34,698 nt of DNA from an uncultured Geobacteraceae bacterium (GTDB taxonomy: Bacteria > Desulfobacterota > Desulfuromonadia > Geobacterales > Pseudopelobacteraceae): assembly GCA_903925005.1 (NCBI GenBank), contig CAIYDX010000173.1, positions 1 through 34,698 on the forward strand, read 5' to 3'. The position numbers and the translations under genes were made by a program. How positions within the stretch are numbered: the first letter of the stretch is position 1; the number at the start of each line of letters is the position of its first letter. The notes below the pieces were generated by a model. That model saw nothing but the letters and a program-made list of their open reading frames with translations. It did not search any database and was not told the origin of the DNA. Below are positions 14,918 to 22,860 of this stretch, in pieces.

Positions 14918-16600
14918 TCACGATTTCTTCGCTCCGCTCATACCCTTGGCAGCCACAACCTTGTTGCGTCCGCCATGCTTGGCTGCATATAGCGCCTCGT
15001 CAGCCCCGGCGTTAAGAGCAGTTGGATCTCCATAGAGTGATAATGGGGCGATGCCGCAACTGAAGGTACACGAGAAGGTCATATCTTTTGACTGAAAACT
15101 GATGGCGGCAAAACTCTCCCGCAACTCGTTCATCAGCACAACCGCCTCGGAGAGGCTGCAGCCGGGAAGAATAACGGCAAACTCCTCGCCGCCGAATCGG
15201 CCGACGGTGTCCGCTTTACGCACACGTTGCCTTATGAGGCGCGCAAGAGCGGTTATCACCCGGTCACCGACCGGATGACCATAAGTGTCGTTCACCGCCT
15301 TAAACTTATCCACATCGATCATCGCAAAGCAGATCTCTTCCTGCTTGCGTTGGGCATGGGAAACCGCCGCATCCAGCAGTTCCTTGGTGGCGGTATGGTT
15401 GAACAGGCCGGTCATGCTGTCCCGCACCATCTGGGAGCGGATGATCTTCATCCGTCCGGCACGCACAGCCACGGAAGAAACCAGACGGTGGCCTTCGATC
15501 GGCTTGGTCAAAAACGCATCCCCTCCGATCTGCATGGCCAGATGCTGTTTGTCGGAATCAGTTTCGCTGGAGAGATAAACGATCGGAATACTGAAATAAG
15601 CGCCGATCTGCCGAATGGCCTTCGCCAGCTCCATGCCATTGCAGCCGGGCATGTACACATCCATTAAAATCAGGTCCGGCTTGAATTCGAATAGAGGCGA
15701 CATAACCTGCAGCGGATCGTTTACTACCAGGGTGATCATTCCCGCTTCCTGAAGTATCAAGGCATGATATTCGGACAGCAAAGGATCGTCGTCCACGATC
15801 ATTATCCGGTACGGCTCCGGTTTTTCCGACGAAGTAAGAAGGGTGAGGGTCGTACAGAGGTCGGTCATATTGAGCGGTTTTACGAAATAGGCACTGGACC
15901 CGGCCCGCACGGCTGACAAACGATTGGCCAGCGTGCCGTTAGAGGATATAAAGATTGTCGGGATCGGGTTCTCAAGACCTGACTGAATGGCTTGCATAAT
16001 TTCCGAGCCTCCAAACGGCTTTTCCGGAAAGATGATATCCATAACTATCGCGTCGGGAGGGGCACTCTTCACGGCATTGGCCAACTGTTCCAGTTCGCCG
16101 AAAGAAGTGATCTCAAAACCGAAACAGCCTATCTGGGCAGCCAGCGTCAGGCGCTGATACGAATCGTCCTCGCAGAGATAGACAACCTTTTGCTCCCGTT
16201 CAGAGGTTTCCTCCGCGGCAGTTGCCAGCTCCTGAAACTGCAGCGCCATTCCCTGCATCGGATCGACGGTGGAAATTTCGAGCTCCATCCGGGCAAACAA
16301 TTCCTGCATCTTCTGATGCCAGAATCTGTCGGGAGGGTCTGCGGACTTCATCGCCTCCTTTGCCAGCTGCTCCCCCGTCAAGGCAACAGAGCTCAACAAA
16401 CCCAATCGAAATGAAGCGCACGCCCCTTTCATGGTGTGGATACGGCGATGCAAATCCTCCAGCGAATCGTTCCCCTGTTCTCCCAGGACAAACTCGGAGT
16501 AGGAGGCCCGGATTCTTTCCAGCTGGACCGGAAGCTGCTTTATGTAAGCTTCACGTATTTTTTTCAGTTTTGTCGCAATGGCTTCTGTTTGTGCGCTCAA
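14918..16600 (-). CDS. Diguanylate cyclase with Hpt and two receiver domains (Hpt-REC-REC-GGDEF)
   Basis: This predicted cytoplasmic enzyme makes c-di-GMP from two GTP under phosphorelay control. The 560-residue protein has an Hpt domain with phospho-acceptor His55 (RRIHTMKGACASF); a first receiver domain (about 137-255; acidic pocket EDD at 144-146, phospho-Asp188, Lys241); a second (about 264-380; DDD at 270-272, Asp314, Lys366); and a GGDEF domain (about 390-555) with the active motif GGEEF (470-474) and an RxxD inhibitory site (RKAD, 461-464), so catalysis and product inhibition both look intact. The frame runs on to 16762 inside tusA, but a TTG at 16600 preceded by AAAGGA is chosen because the extension overlaps tusA and looks non-coding. 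It is last in the hydrogenase cluster. Confidence 0.9.
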   Translation of the reverse strand: MSAQTEAIATKLKKIREAYIKQLPVQLERIRASYSEFVLGEQGNDSLEDLHRRIHTMKGACASFRLGLLSSVALTGEQLAKEAMKSADPPDRFWHQKMQELFARMELEISTVDPMQGMALQFQELATAAEETSEREQKVVYLCEDDSYQRLTLAAQIGCFGFEITSFGELEQLANAVKSAPPDAIVMDIIFPEKPFGGSEIMQAIQSGLENPIPTIFISSNGTLANRLSAVRAGSSAYFVKPLNMTDLCTTLTLLTSSEKPEPYRIMIVDDDPLLSEYHALILQEAGMITLVVNDPLQVMSPLFEFKPDLILMDVYMPGCNGMELAKAIRQIGAYFSIPIVYLSSETDSDKQHLAMQIGGDAFLTKPIEGHRLVSSVAVRAGRMKIIRSQMVRDSMTGLFNHTATKELLDAAVSHAQRKQEEICFAMIDVDKFKAVNDTYGHPVGDRVITALARLIRQRVRKADTVGRFGGEEFAVILPGCSLSEAVVLMNELRESFAAISFQSKDMTFSCTFSCGIAPLSLYGDPTALNAGADEALYAAKHGGRNKVVAAKGMSGAKKS

Positions 16601-16628
16601 AGCTGTACATCCTTTCTGCTGCTTGTGA

Positions 16629-16850
16629 TCAAAACTGGATCTGCACCTTTTTTGCCATTCCCTCTTCCTTGACCCAAAGAAGAACCTTTCTCGCACGCGT
16701 GCACCAATCGCGCACATCCTTTTCAAAAGTAGGGCAATCGGCGACAACTTCAAGTAAATCACCCGGTTTCATCTTAACCGACATGACGGTAATTTTTAGT
16801 GTCGGTTGAGGGCATTTAAGTCCTCGTGCGTCGAGCATTGCAACAGCCAT
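16629..16850 (-). CDS. TusA/SirA-like sulfur carrier protein
   Basis: This 73-residue protein belongs to the TusA/SirA/YedF family, small proteins that carry a persulfide on a conserved cysteine. It starts AVAMLDARGLKCPQPTLK, with the CPxP motif and sulfur-carrying Cys at about 13, and keeps the KPGDLLEVVADCPTFEKDV strand-helix pattern. Two further cysteines (about 39 and 50) lie in the second half. The start is supported by AAGGAGA upstream. It sits between mvhD and the diguanylate cyclase gene, so its sulfur or electron partner may be the HdrA-MvhD module, as with TusA beside Hdr-like complexes in sulfur metabolisers. That link is inferred from position. No dsrE-like or tRNA thiolation gene is nearby. 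Confidence 0.85.
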   Translation of the reverse strand: MAVAMLDARGLKCPQPTLKITVMSVKMKPGDLLEVVADCPTFEKDVRDWCTRARKVLLWVKEEGMAKKVQIQF

Positions 16851-16872
16851 AACATTCTCTCCTTGTGGTTTT

Positions 16873-16889
16873 ATTATATTGTTTACAAT
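16873..16889 (-). promoter_or_regulatory. Candidate -10 and short palindrome before tusA
   Basis: In the 42-nt mvhD-tusA gap the minus strand holds a perfect TATAAT (16878-16873) abutting the inverted repeat ATTGT-AA-ACAAT (16889-16878). No good -35 is found at 16-18 nt, so this may be an activator-dependent internal promoter for tusA and the cyclase gene, or just A/T-rich spacer. Confidence 0.25.
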
Positions 16890-16892
16890 AAA

Positions 16893-17312
16893 TTAACGCG
16901 CTAACGAGATCGGCCCGAGCATACGAACAGATTCGACCATCTCAGCAATGACCCTGCTAAACTTTTCCCCTTCTCCCGCTGAGACATAATCCAGCCGACA
17001 GCGCTCTTTTTCTACTCCCAGCTGTTCCAGCATCAGATTCAACATACTGTGACGCTGCAGGGCTCGGCAGTTCCCCTCTTTATAGTGGCAGTCTCCGGGA
17101 TGACAAGCAAGGATTATAACACCATCGGCGCCTTTTTCAAGTGCGGAAAGGATGAACTGCGGATCGACCCTGCCGCTGCACATGACCCGTATGACCTGGA
17201 CATTGGGAGGATACGGTTCCTGCGAACCACCAGCCTTGTCGGCACCGGCGTATGAACACCAGTTACAGAGAAATCCGATTATTTTAGGTTCAAAGCCTTT
17301 CTCTTCCGTCAT
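16893..17312 (-). CDS. mvhD: MvhD-type hydrogenase/Hdr iron-sulfur subunit
   Basis: MvhD is the small [2Fe-2S] protein that passes electrons from the MvhGA hydrogenase to HdrA. The 139-residue protein shows the family's cysteine pattern: FLCNWCSYAGAD near the N terminus (Cys16, Cys19), VMCSGRVDP in the middle, and ILACHPGDCHYKEGNC (three Cys) further on, ending in the conserved MVESVRMLGPI region. Its start overlaps the hdrA stop by 4 nt, so the two are coupled. Together with mvhG, mvhA and hdrA it marks the hydrogenase as group 3c-like rather than the NAD-linked Hox type. Confidence 0.92.
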   Translation of the reverse strand: MTEEKGFEPKIIGFLCNWCSYAGADKAGGSQEPYPPNVQVIRVMCSGRVDPQFILSALEKGADGVIILACHPGDCHYKEGNCRALQRHSMLNLMLEQLGVEKERCRLDYVSAGEGEKFSRVIAEMVESVRMLGPISLAR

Positions 17313-19261
17313 TTCAAGACTCCTTCAATCTCCGCCATGATCTGTTCACCGGTAAAGTGGTGGCCGGTAATAGCTGCTGCCGGACAAGCGGTCACACAGG
17401 TGCCGCATCCGCGGCAGAGAACGACGTTGATATTAGAAACATTCCGTTCGGTATTGAACGATATCGCATGATAGGGGCAGACGGAAACACAGAGATGGCA
17501 ACCGGCGCACCGGGTCTCATCGACCTCGGCACAGATCGGCTCAATTTCTATCATACGTCCCGGTTGGAGTCCGGCCAGGGTATGACCGACACCGGCCATA
17601 CCTTCCAGCATCGCCGACCGGATATCCATCGGTTCCTGACAGGAGCCGGCCAGATAAACACCTTTCATGGTGCTCTGGGCGGCATCCATTCTTCCATGCA
17701 GTTCCCGGAAGAACCCGAATGAATCACAGCCGACATCCAGCATCGCGGCAAGCGTACCCGCGCCTTCCGCCGGAACCACCGCCGGGCAGAGGATGACCAT
17801 GTCCGCCAACGCAACCTCACCCTTGGCACTGACCGCAAGCCTCCCATCTTTCCTTTGGGTGACCGCAAGCTCTTTAATGTTGCTATAGCGTTTCAGGCTC
17901 GTTTTTTTGTTCAGGGCTGCTTTCTGAAAAATGAGCTGCGCCTCTTTACCCGGCATGACCAGTTCGCGGTGATAATGGGTGACCCTGGCATTGGGAAGTT
18001 TGGCGGCAATCATATGGTTGAATTTGAAGGCATACTGACAGCAGATACCCGAGCAGTAAGCCTTATGCTCGCTGTCAAGACTGCCGACACAGTGGATGAT
18101 GGCTACCGACGAAGGGGGGATTCCTTCACCGGTAAGAATGTCGCCGCCGGTCGGGCCGGTTGATGACAGCATCCGTTCAAATTGCAGGGCATCATACACG
18201 TTCGGCAATGTCCCCATCCCCATGCCGGAAACCTGAGAGGCATCATACAGTCCGGCGCCGGTAGCCAGAATTATCGCGCCGATCCTCCGTTCGACAATCT
18301 TTTCCACCTCTTCCAGGTTGACGACATCTTCGCCCATCGGACAGGCGTCCTTGCAGGCCCTGCACTCTTCGCCCCGTGAACGGATACAGATCTCCTCCAT
18401 CAGGAACGGCGCATTTGGTAGAACACCGGCAAAAGCGAAGTCCATTGCCTTGCGCTCGCTGGCGCTGCCGTTGAAGTCATTCATAGTGGTCGCGGGACAG
18501 ACCTGTACGCACTCGCCGCAGCCGATGCATTCGTGCAGCGAAACATGGCGCGGTTTCCGCCGGATCCTGGCAATGAAGTTCCCATAAAAACCGGTCACCT
18601 CGACCAGCTCCGCCATAGTCATCAGTTCGATATTCCCGGAATGATCGCCATGGAGCAGATCCCCCATCAGCGGTTCCAGCATGCAGGGAGCGCACTCCAG
18701 GGCCGGAAAGAGCTCATCGAAACGGACCGGCAGACCGCCGACAAAAGGCGTACGCTCTACCAGCACCACCGACCGCCCCGCTTCGGCCAGCGACAGGGCC
18801 GCTTTCATACCGGCAGGGCCGGCGCCGATTACGAGAGCATCCGGGCAGATCTCCAACTGTTTCTTTTCGAGCGGCTGCTGCAACCGCACCCGGAAAACCG
18901 CTCCACGAATGGCTCTAATCGTCTTCTCGGTTGCGATTGCCGGATCTTCGGTTACCCAGGCGATCTGCTCGCGAATGTTGACCATCTGCATCAGGTACGG
19001 ATTCATCCCCGCATTGGTCAGGCAGCGACGGAAGGTAGCTTCGTGATCGCGGGGAGAGCATGCGGCTACGACCACCCGATCGGGGCGTTCTGTCTTCAGG
19101 CTCTCCTCGAACCGTAGCTTGCCGTCTTCCGAACAGATAAAATCTACGGTTGTTACATAGGGGTGATCGGGGAATGATTTTGCCGCTTCGGCCACCGCTT
19201 CGGAGCTGATCTTGTCGGCGATATTGCTGCCGCAGTTACAGAAATAAATGCCTACCTTCAT
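17309..19261 (-). CDS. hdrA: Heterodisulfide reductase subunit A-like flavoprotein (HdrA)
   Basis: HdrA is the FAD-containing subunit where electron bifurcation takes place in Hdr complexes. The 650-residue protein has an N-terminal cysteine-bearing region (YFCNCGSNIAD; CSEDG; AACSPRDHE), a Rossmann FAD site (VIGAGPAGMKAALS, about 144-157), an embedded ferredoxin motif CIGCGECVQVCP (245-255), a further cluster-like CRACKDACP (300-307) and two C-terminal [4Fe-4S] ferredoxin motifs (CAGCHLCVSVCP and CRGCGTCVTACP). The length fits methanogen-type HdrA. The ATG at 19261 is chosen because it overlaps the protease gene stop (ATGA) and follows GGAGGGGGG; an in-frame ATG five codons upstream is less likely. 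HdrB and HdrC, which reduce the disulfide, are not in the window, so the electron acceptor is unknown. Confidence 0.93.
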   Translation of the reverse strand: MKVGIYFCNCGSNIADKISSEAVAEAAKSFPDHPYVTTVDFICSEDGKLRFEESLKTERPDRVVVAACSPRDHEATFRRCLTNAGMNPYLMQMVNIREQIAWVTEDPAIATEKTIRAIRGAVFRVRLQQPLEKKQLEICPDALVIGAGPAGMKAALSLAEAGRSVVLVERTPFVGGLPVRFDELFPALECAPCMLEPLMGDLLHGDHSGNIELMTMAELVEVTGFYGNFIARIRRKPRHVSLHECIGCGECVQVCPATTMNDFNGSASERKAMDFAFAGVLPNAPFLMEEICIRSRGEECRACKDACPMGEDVVNLEEVEKIVERRIGAIILATGAGLYDASQVSGMGMGTLPNVYDALQFERMLSSTGPTGGDILTGEGIPPSSVAIIHCVGSLDSEHKAYCSGICCQYAFKFNHMIAAKLPNARVTHYHRELVMPGKEAQLIFQKAALNKKTSLKRYSNIKELAVTQRKDGRLAVSAKGEVALADMVILCPAVVPAEGAGTLAAMLDVGCDSFGFFRELHGRMDAAQSTMKGVYLAGSCQEPMDIRSAMLEGMAGVGHTLAGLQPGRMIEIEPICAEVDETRCAGCHLCVSVCPYHAISFNTERNVSNINVVLCRGCGTCVTACPAAAITGHHFTGEQIMAEIEGVLK

Positions 19262-19746
19262 GCTCCCCCCTCCCATTCGGTAATCTGGGCACTGATCCGG
19301 TCCACGGCCTCCGGGACTGCAGCAGCCACTTCATCGGTGAACCGTTCGCCAAAAAGATCAAATTCGCGAGCCTCGATACCCCAGAAGGATACCTGTTCCG
19401 GCAACGGAACACCCACCATCCGTCCCAGATCATAGGCGGTGGCAAAATCGGTATCATGGCTGGAAAACGTATTCTTGGTGTTGATAAAATCATTCGGGTC
19501 AAAACGCCGGACCGTACCGGGTGTTGCGCCGCTCAGCATCGCATCTACCACCACGGCCCGTTTGAAACCGGCCATCGCTTCCATCAGTCTGATCCCCCCG
19601 GTATGCAGCTCCGTCACGGTCAGCTTCATGTAAAGCTTCAGGCGCTCCGCCACGGCATGGGCAACGGCGATCCCGACTCCGTCGTCGGAAAGGAGCGGGT
19701 TGCCCATCCCAATGATCACGGTTTCCGCTATAACTGATGCGGTCAT
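19258..19746 (-). CDS. Hydrogenase maturation protease (HyaD/HycI family)
   Basis: This endopeptidase removes the C-terminal tail of the [NiFe] large subunit once nickel is inserted. The 162-residue protein has the family's N-terminal GMGNPLLSDDGVG motif with a nickel-sensing acidic residue, a second acidic site in VVVDAML and the conserved SSHDTDF histidine region. Its ATG (19746) overlaps the mvhA TGA by one base, with GGAGG five bases upstream; a GTG one codon earlier is possible. It lies directly between mvhA, its presumed substrate, and hdrA. The substrate tail is predicted as the last 26 residues of MvhA. Confidence 0.93.
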   Translation of the reverse strand: MTASVIAETVIIGMGNPLLSDDGVGIAVAHAVAERLKLYMKLTVTELHTGGIRLMEAMAGFKRAVVVDAMLSGATPGTVRRFDPNDFINTKNTFSSHDTDFATAYDLGRMVGVPLPEQVSFWGIEAREFDLFGERFTDEVAAAVPEAVDRISAQITEWEGGA

Positions 19747-21236
19747 CACTTCCTCCGCATCTCCCGCAGCATCCCGCCCTGGCTGTCGCGGATCGACACG
19801 GTCAGCGGCATCTTGCCGGGGAGAAAGTGTGTGGCACAGGACAAACAGGGATCGTACAGCCGGAAGGCCATTTCCACCCTGTTGAGGATCGCTTCATCCG
19901 AAGCGTTGCCGGTGATCAGTTTTTCCGCGGCTCGTTTTATCGACATCGACATCGGGGCATAGTTATTAGTAGTGCCGACGATCATATTGACCTTTGTCAG
20001 CACTCCTCGTTCGTCGGTTTCATAATGATGGGTAAGCGTCCCGCGCGGGGCTTCGACCGAACCGATCCCCACACCGACAAACCGGGCCGGATCAGGAATG
20101 TTGCGGGTCTCCGGAGAAGTAATTTCCGGATCGAGCGCCAGTTCCAGCATCCGCTCCGAAGCATAGAGCAGTTCGATCAGCCGCGCCCAGTGGGTGGCCA
20201 GACGATGATGAATCGGCTCATACCGGGCAGCAGTGACTTTTTTGCAGCCGAAGGTTTCGTACATCCGCTGGTATTCGTCATTGGCCAATGGCGTCGCCAT
20301 CCCCTCGGAGACATTCAGCCTTGAGAGCGGCGTAGCGGTGTAGATGCCACTCTCGATTCCGTCGTTAAGCCCCTTCCACCCCACTTTTTTCAGATATGGA
20401 TATTTCAGGTAAGTCCACGCCTCGACACGTTCGGCAATATGTTCGCGGTATTCGGAAGGGTGATATTTTACAAATTCGGCCCCTTCCTGGTCCACAACAC
20501 GGATTATACCGTCATAGAAGTTGGCCTGATTGCCGGCATCCACGGTCCCCATCGAATAGGTGCGGTGCAGATAGATGTCTGAGGTTACAAGTTCCAGATA
20601 TACCGGGTTTTTCAGGACGATTTTTTCGAAGATGGACAGCGAGAATTTGGCAAATTCGATATTTTTACGGGCAGTTGTTTCAATCTCTGTTCGCTCTTCC
20701 GCAGTAATGGAGCGGCTCCAGCCGCCGGGGACTCCGGCCACCGGATGGATCGATCTACCGCCAAGAAACTTGATGATCTCGTGATTCCGTTTACGACAGG
20801 CGATCACCTCGCCGGCGACCTCCAGCCCGACCTTGCGGGCCACCCCCAGAATATTGCGCTCCGAAGGAGGGGCATCCGGCCCGACGATGAAGTCGGGGCC
20901 GCCCAATGCATAAAAGTGGGTTGTATGATCGGTGACGAAAAAGGCCATGTAGAGCAGTTCCCGCAGTTTCTTTGCCGTTGGGGTCGGCTCGGCGCCAAAG
21001 ACCTTGTCCAGCGCCTTGGTGGCCGCCAGGTGGTGCGCCTCGGGACAGACCCCGCAGATCCGGTTGGTAATGACCGGCATCTCTTCGGCCATTCTCCCTA
21101 CGCAGAACTGTTCGAAACCGCGCAACTCCGGAATCTGAAAAAAGGTATTCTCCACCCCCCCCTGATCGTTCAGAAAAATGTCGATCCGGCCATGCCCTTC
21201 CAGACGGGTTATCGGGTCAATCACGATGCGTTGCAT
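19746..21236 (-). CDS. mvhA: [NiFe] hydrogenase large subunit, group 3 (MvhA-like)
   Basis: The large subunit carries the Ni-Fe(CN)2CO site that oxidises or evolves H2. The 496-residue protein begins with ITRLEGHGRIDIF, has the L1 ligand motif RICGVCPEAHH (Cys61, Cys64) and the L2 motif DPCLSCATH (Cys464, Cys467) followed by a 26-residue tail that should be cut after His470. There is no twin-arginine signal on its partner, so the enzyme is cytoplasmic. The ATG at 21236 is preceded by GGAGGTG; a TTG one codon earlier is ignored. MvhD and HdrA neighbours point to group 3c. In methanogens this enzyme supplies electrons for flavin bifurcation; the same role here is inference. Confidence 0.95.
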   Translation of the reverse strand: MQRIVIDPITRLEGHGRIDIFLNDQGGVENTFFQIPELRGFEQFCVGRMAEEMPVITNRICGVCPEAHHLAATKALDKVFGAEPTPTAKKLRELLYMAFFVTDHTTHFYALGGPDFIVGPDAPPSERNILGVARKVGLEVAGEVIACRKRNHEIIKFLGGRSIHPVAGVPGGWSRSITAEERTEIETTARKNIEFAKFSLSIFEKIVLKNPVYLELVTSDIYLHRTYSMGTVDAGNQANFYDGIIRVVDQEGAEFVKYHPSEYREHIAERVEAWTYLKYPYLKKVGWKGLNDGIESGIYTATPLSRLNVSEGMATPLANDEYQRMYETFGCKKVTAARYEPIHHRLATHWARLIELLYASERMLELALDPEITSPETRNIPDPARFVGVGIGSVEAPRGTLTHHYETDERGVLTKVNMIVGTTNNYAPMSMSIKRAAEKLITGNASDEAILNRVEMAFRLYDPCLSCATHFLPGKMPLTVSIRDSQGGMLREMRRK

Positions 21237-21288
21237 CAAACACCTCCAAAATCAGTACCGCTGAAACCAGACAGAAAAAAATCAAAGG

Positions 21289-21402
21289 CAATGGAACGCG
21301 GATAAAATCCGATTTAATCGGATTTGTACGGATCAGCCAAAACAATAATTTTGATTTTAATCCGCGAAAATCCGTTCAATCTGCGTCATCCGCGTTCTAT
21401 TG
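21289..21402. repeat. Intergenic repeat with long inverted arms between mvhG and mvhA
   Basis: Arms 21289-21303 and 21388-21402 match at 14 of 15 positions as inverted repeats. The interior is built from variants of ATCCG, CGCGGAT and AATCCG (for example at 21301-21335 and 21358-21378). It fills most of the 170-nt gap between mvhG and mvhA, unusual for subunit genes of one enzyme. Its look is that of a dispersed intergenic repeat family, which I cannot test from this window. Confidence 0.75.
21305..21325. repeat. Perfect 9-bp hairpin inside the mvhG-mvhA repeat
   Basis: AAATCCGAT (21305-21313) and ATCGGATTT (21317-21325) are perfect inverted arms around TTA. In the mvhG-mvhA transcript it would form a compact stem about 70 nt before the mvhA start, possibly a processing or stability element that sets subunit ratios. 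Confidence 0.7.
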
Positions 21403-21406
21403 CAGT

Positions 21407-22402
21407 TCAGGTTTGTTTTCCCACCCGACCGCCCAGTGTCGAACTGGCCAGGGTGTATTTGTAGAACAGTCCGGCGTAGTCGGGAATCGTTTTCAGGAAA
21501 TCATCCACCCGTCCGGCAATTGCCTTTTCCGACAGACCGGTGGTATCGCCGATGTCCATCACCGAACCGAGCGCCGCCACCATCTTTGCCCCCTGGTCGC
21601 GGATCCCCTCCGGCGCGCCGTAACAACCGGTGCAGGGCATGTTGGCCTTGGTGCAGGGGGCGCCGCAGCCGTTCCGGGTGGCGATCCCCATACAGAGCAG
21701 TCCCTGTTCCAGCAGGCAGGCTTTGCGATCAGGGTAGAACTCATAATTGCGCCGGAAGGCGGTGATACGCTTCTCCTCCTTGGTCCGGTCGCAATCGTCA
21801 CAGACAGTCAGGGTACCGCAGCCGATCGTACTCCCTTTGGGCGGCAGATCACCGGAGAGGATCGTCTCGATCACATTCCAGATCTGCTCCGATTCAGGAG
21901 GACAGCCGGGAATATAGTAATCGACCTCGACCTCCTGGGCCAGATGTTTTACCCGTTCCAGGAGCGGCGTCAGGTGAATGTCCCCCTCAGGAAAACCGGT
22001 CGTGCCGGAGGGGATGACCGCCGCAGGATTATCAACCGAGGGATTATCAAGGTAAACGGCATTCAGCAGTTCATCTTTTGTGGTGAAGTTGGCCAGCGCC
22101 GGGATGCATCCCCCCTTGGCACAGGAACCGAAGGCCACCAGGATTTGCGATTTCCTCCGCAGCAGATGGGCCATTTCGACATTCTCTTCGGTGCGCAGAG
22201 CCCCGTTGAAGAGGGTCACGGCAATGGCCCGGTCCGGGAGCGCTTCAATATCCTTCTTCTTGGTGTCCAAAAGGCAGGGGCAGAACATGAAATCCATCGC
22301 CGCATCAACGTCCAGGATTTTCTCGTGCAGGTTGACTACGGCAATCTCGCAACCGCCGCATGACGCGGCCCAGTAAACCGCCAGTTTCGGCTTCTCAGGC
22401 AT
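21407..22402 (-). CDS. mvhG: [NiFe] hydrogenase small subunit, group 3 (MvhG-like)
   Basis: The small subunit carries Fe-S clusters that take electrons from the Ni-Fe site to MvhD. The 331-residue protein has the proximal-cluster CGGCE motif at the N terminus (Cys15, Cys18), FGSCAKGGCIPAL, IPGCPPESEQIW, CGTLTVCDDC and a ferredoxin-like cysteine-rich C-terminal half (LLCMGIATRNGCGAPC; MPCTGCYGAPEG). It lacks a twin-arginine leader, consistent with a soluble cytoplasmic enzyme. The start is supported by GGGAGG six bases upstream. It begins 69 nt after the response-regulator gene of the chemosensory cluster on the same strand, with no clear terminator between, so readthrough from that cluster is possible. 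Confidence 0.93.
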   Translation of the reverse strand: MPEKPKLAVYWAASCGGCEIAVVNLHEKILDVDAAMDFMFCPCLLDTKKKDIEALPDRAIAVTLFNGALRTEENVEMAHLLRRKSQILVAFGSCAKGGCIPALANFTTKDELLNAVYLDNPSVDNPAAVIPSGTTGFPEGDIHLTPLLERVKHLAQEVEVDYYIPGCPPESEQIWNVIETILSGDLPPKGSTIGCGTLTVCDDCDRTKEEKRITAFRRNYEFYPDRKACLLEQGLLCMGIATRNGCGAPCTKANMPCTGCYGAPEGIRDQGAKMVAALGSVMDIGDTTGLSEKAIAGRVDDFLKTIPDYAGLFYKYTLASSTLGGRVGKQT

Positions 22403-22471
22403 TTCGTCCTCCCTTTAATACAAAATCCGAATACCACGCTGCTTCATGGCTACTCATCCAGGCCGCCCATC

Positions 22472-22846
22472 TCAGCTGCGCGAAAGAAGCGCTCCCACCA
22501 TCTCCGGCAGCGTCTCCTGCAATTCTTCATCCTTCGTCAGCACGCCATCCATATCCGGATGTGCCAACCTGAGAGGAGCGGCATCTTCACCGGTCAAGAG
22601 TACGAAAGGCTGATGATAGCCATGTTCCCGCAACTCGGCGAAAAGCTGGACCCCGTCGATGAACGGCATGTTCATGTCCGAAACCACCACGCGGATCGTC
22701 GGATCTTCCGCCATCTTCTCCATGGCGTCCATCCCCCCTTCGGAAATCACGACTTCGTATCCTGCTGCATCAAGAATCATTCCGGTCAGCTGGGCGGTGA
22801 ATTCGTCGTCATCAACCACCAGAATAGTTTCAAGTGTGTCACTCAT
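22472..22846 (-). CDS. Single-domain response regulator (CheY-like)
   Basis: This 124-residue protein is a stand-alone receiver domain. It keeps the phosphorylation pocket: Asp12-14 (VVDDDEF), phospho-Asp57 (VVSDMNMP), Thr85 (LLTGED) and Lys105 (LTKDEE). There is no output domain, so it acts by protein binding or as a phosphate sink. It follows cheA by 14 nt and is the last gene of the chemosensory cluster. Its KDE context resembles the receiver of the kinase at 31771-33345 (VLKDEG), which hints at shared ancestry. Whether it binds a flagellar switch cannot be told; no flagellar genes are present. Confidence 0.9.
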   Translation of the reverse strand: MSDTLETILVVDDDEFTAQLTGMILDAAGYEVVISEGGMDAMEKMAEDPTIRVVVSDMNMPFIDGVQLFAELREHGYHQPFVLLTGEDAAPLRLAHPDMDGVLTKDEELQETLPEMVGALLSRS

Positions 22847-22860
22847 TATATGCTCCTTTA

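Noticed and set aside
16873-16889. FNR/CRP-type operator before tusA
   Set aside because: The ATTGT-AA-ACAAT palindrome does not match the TTGAT-N4-ATCAA or TGTGA-N6-TCACA consensus.
18533-19117. Plus-strand 194-codon frame opposite hdrA
   Set aside because: Antisense shadow of hdrA; no domain recognised.
21413-22363. Plus-strand 316-codon frame opposite mvhG
   Set aside because: Antisense shadow of the hydrogenase small subunit, whose cysteine motifs are certain on the minus strand.
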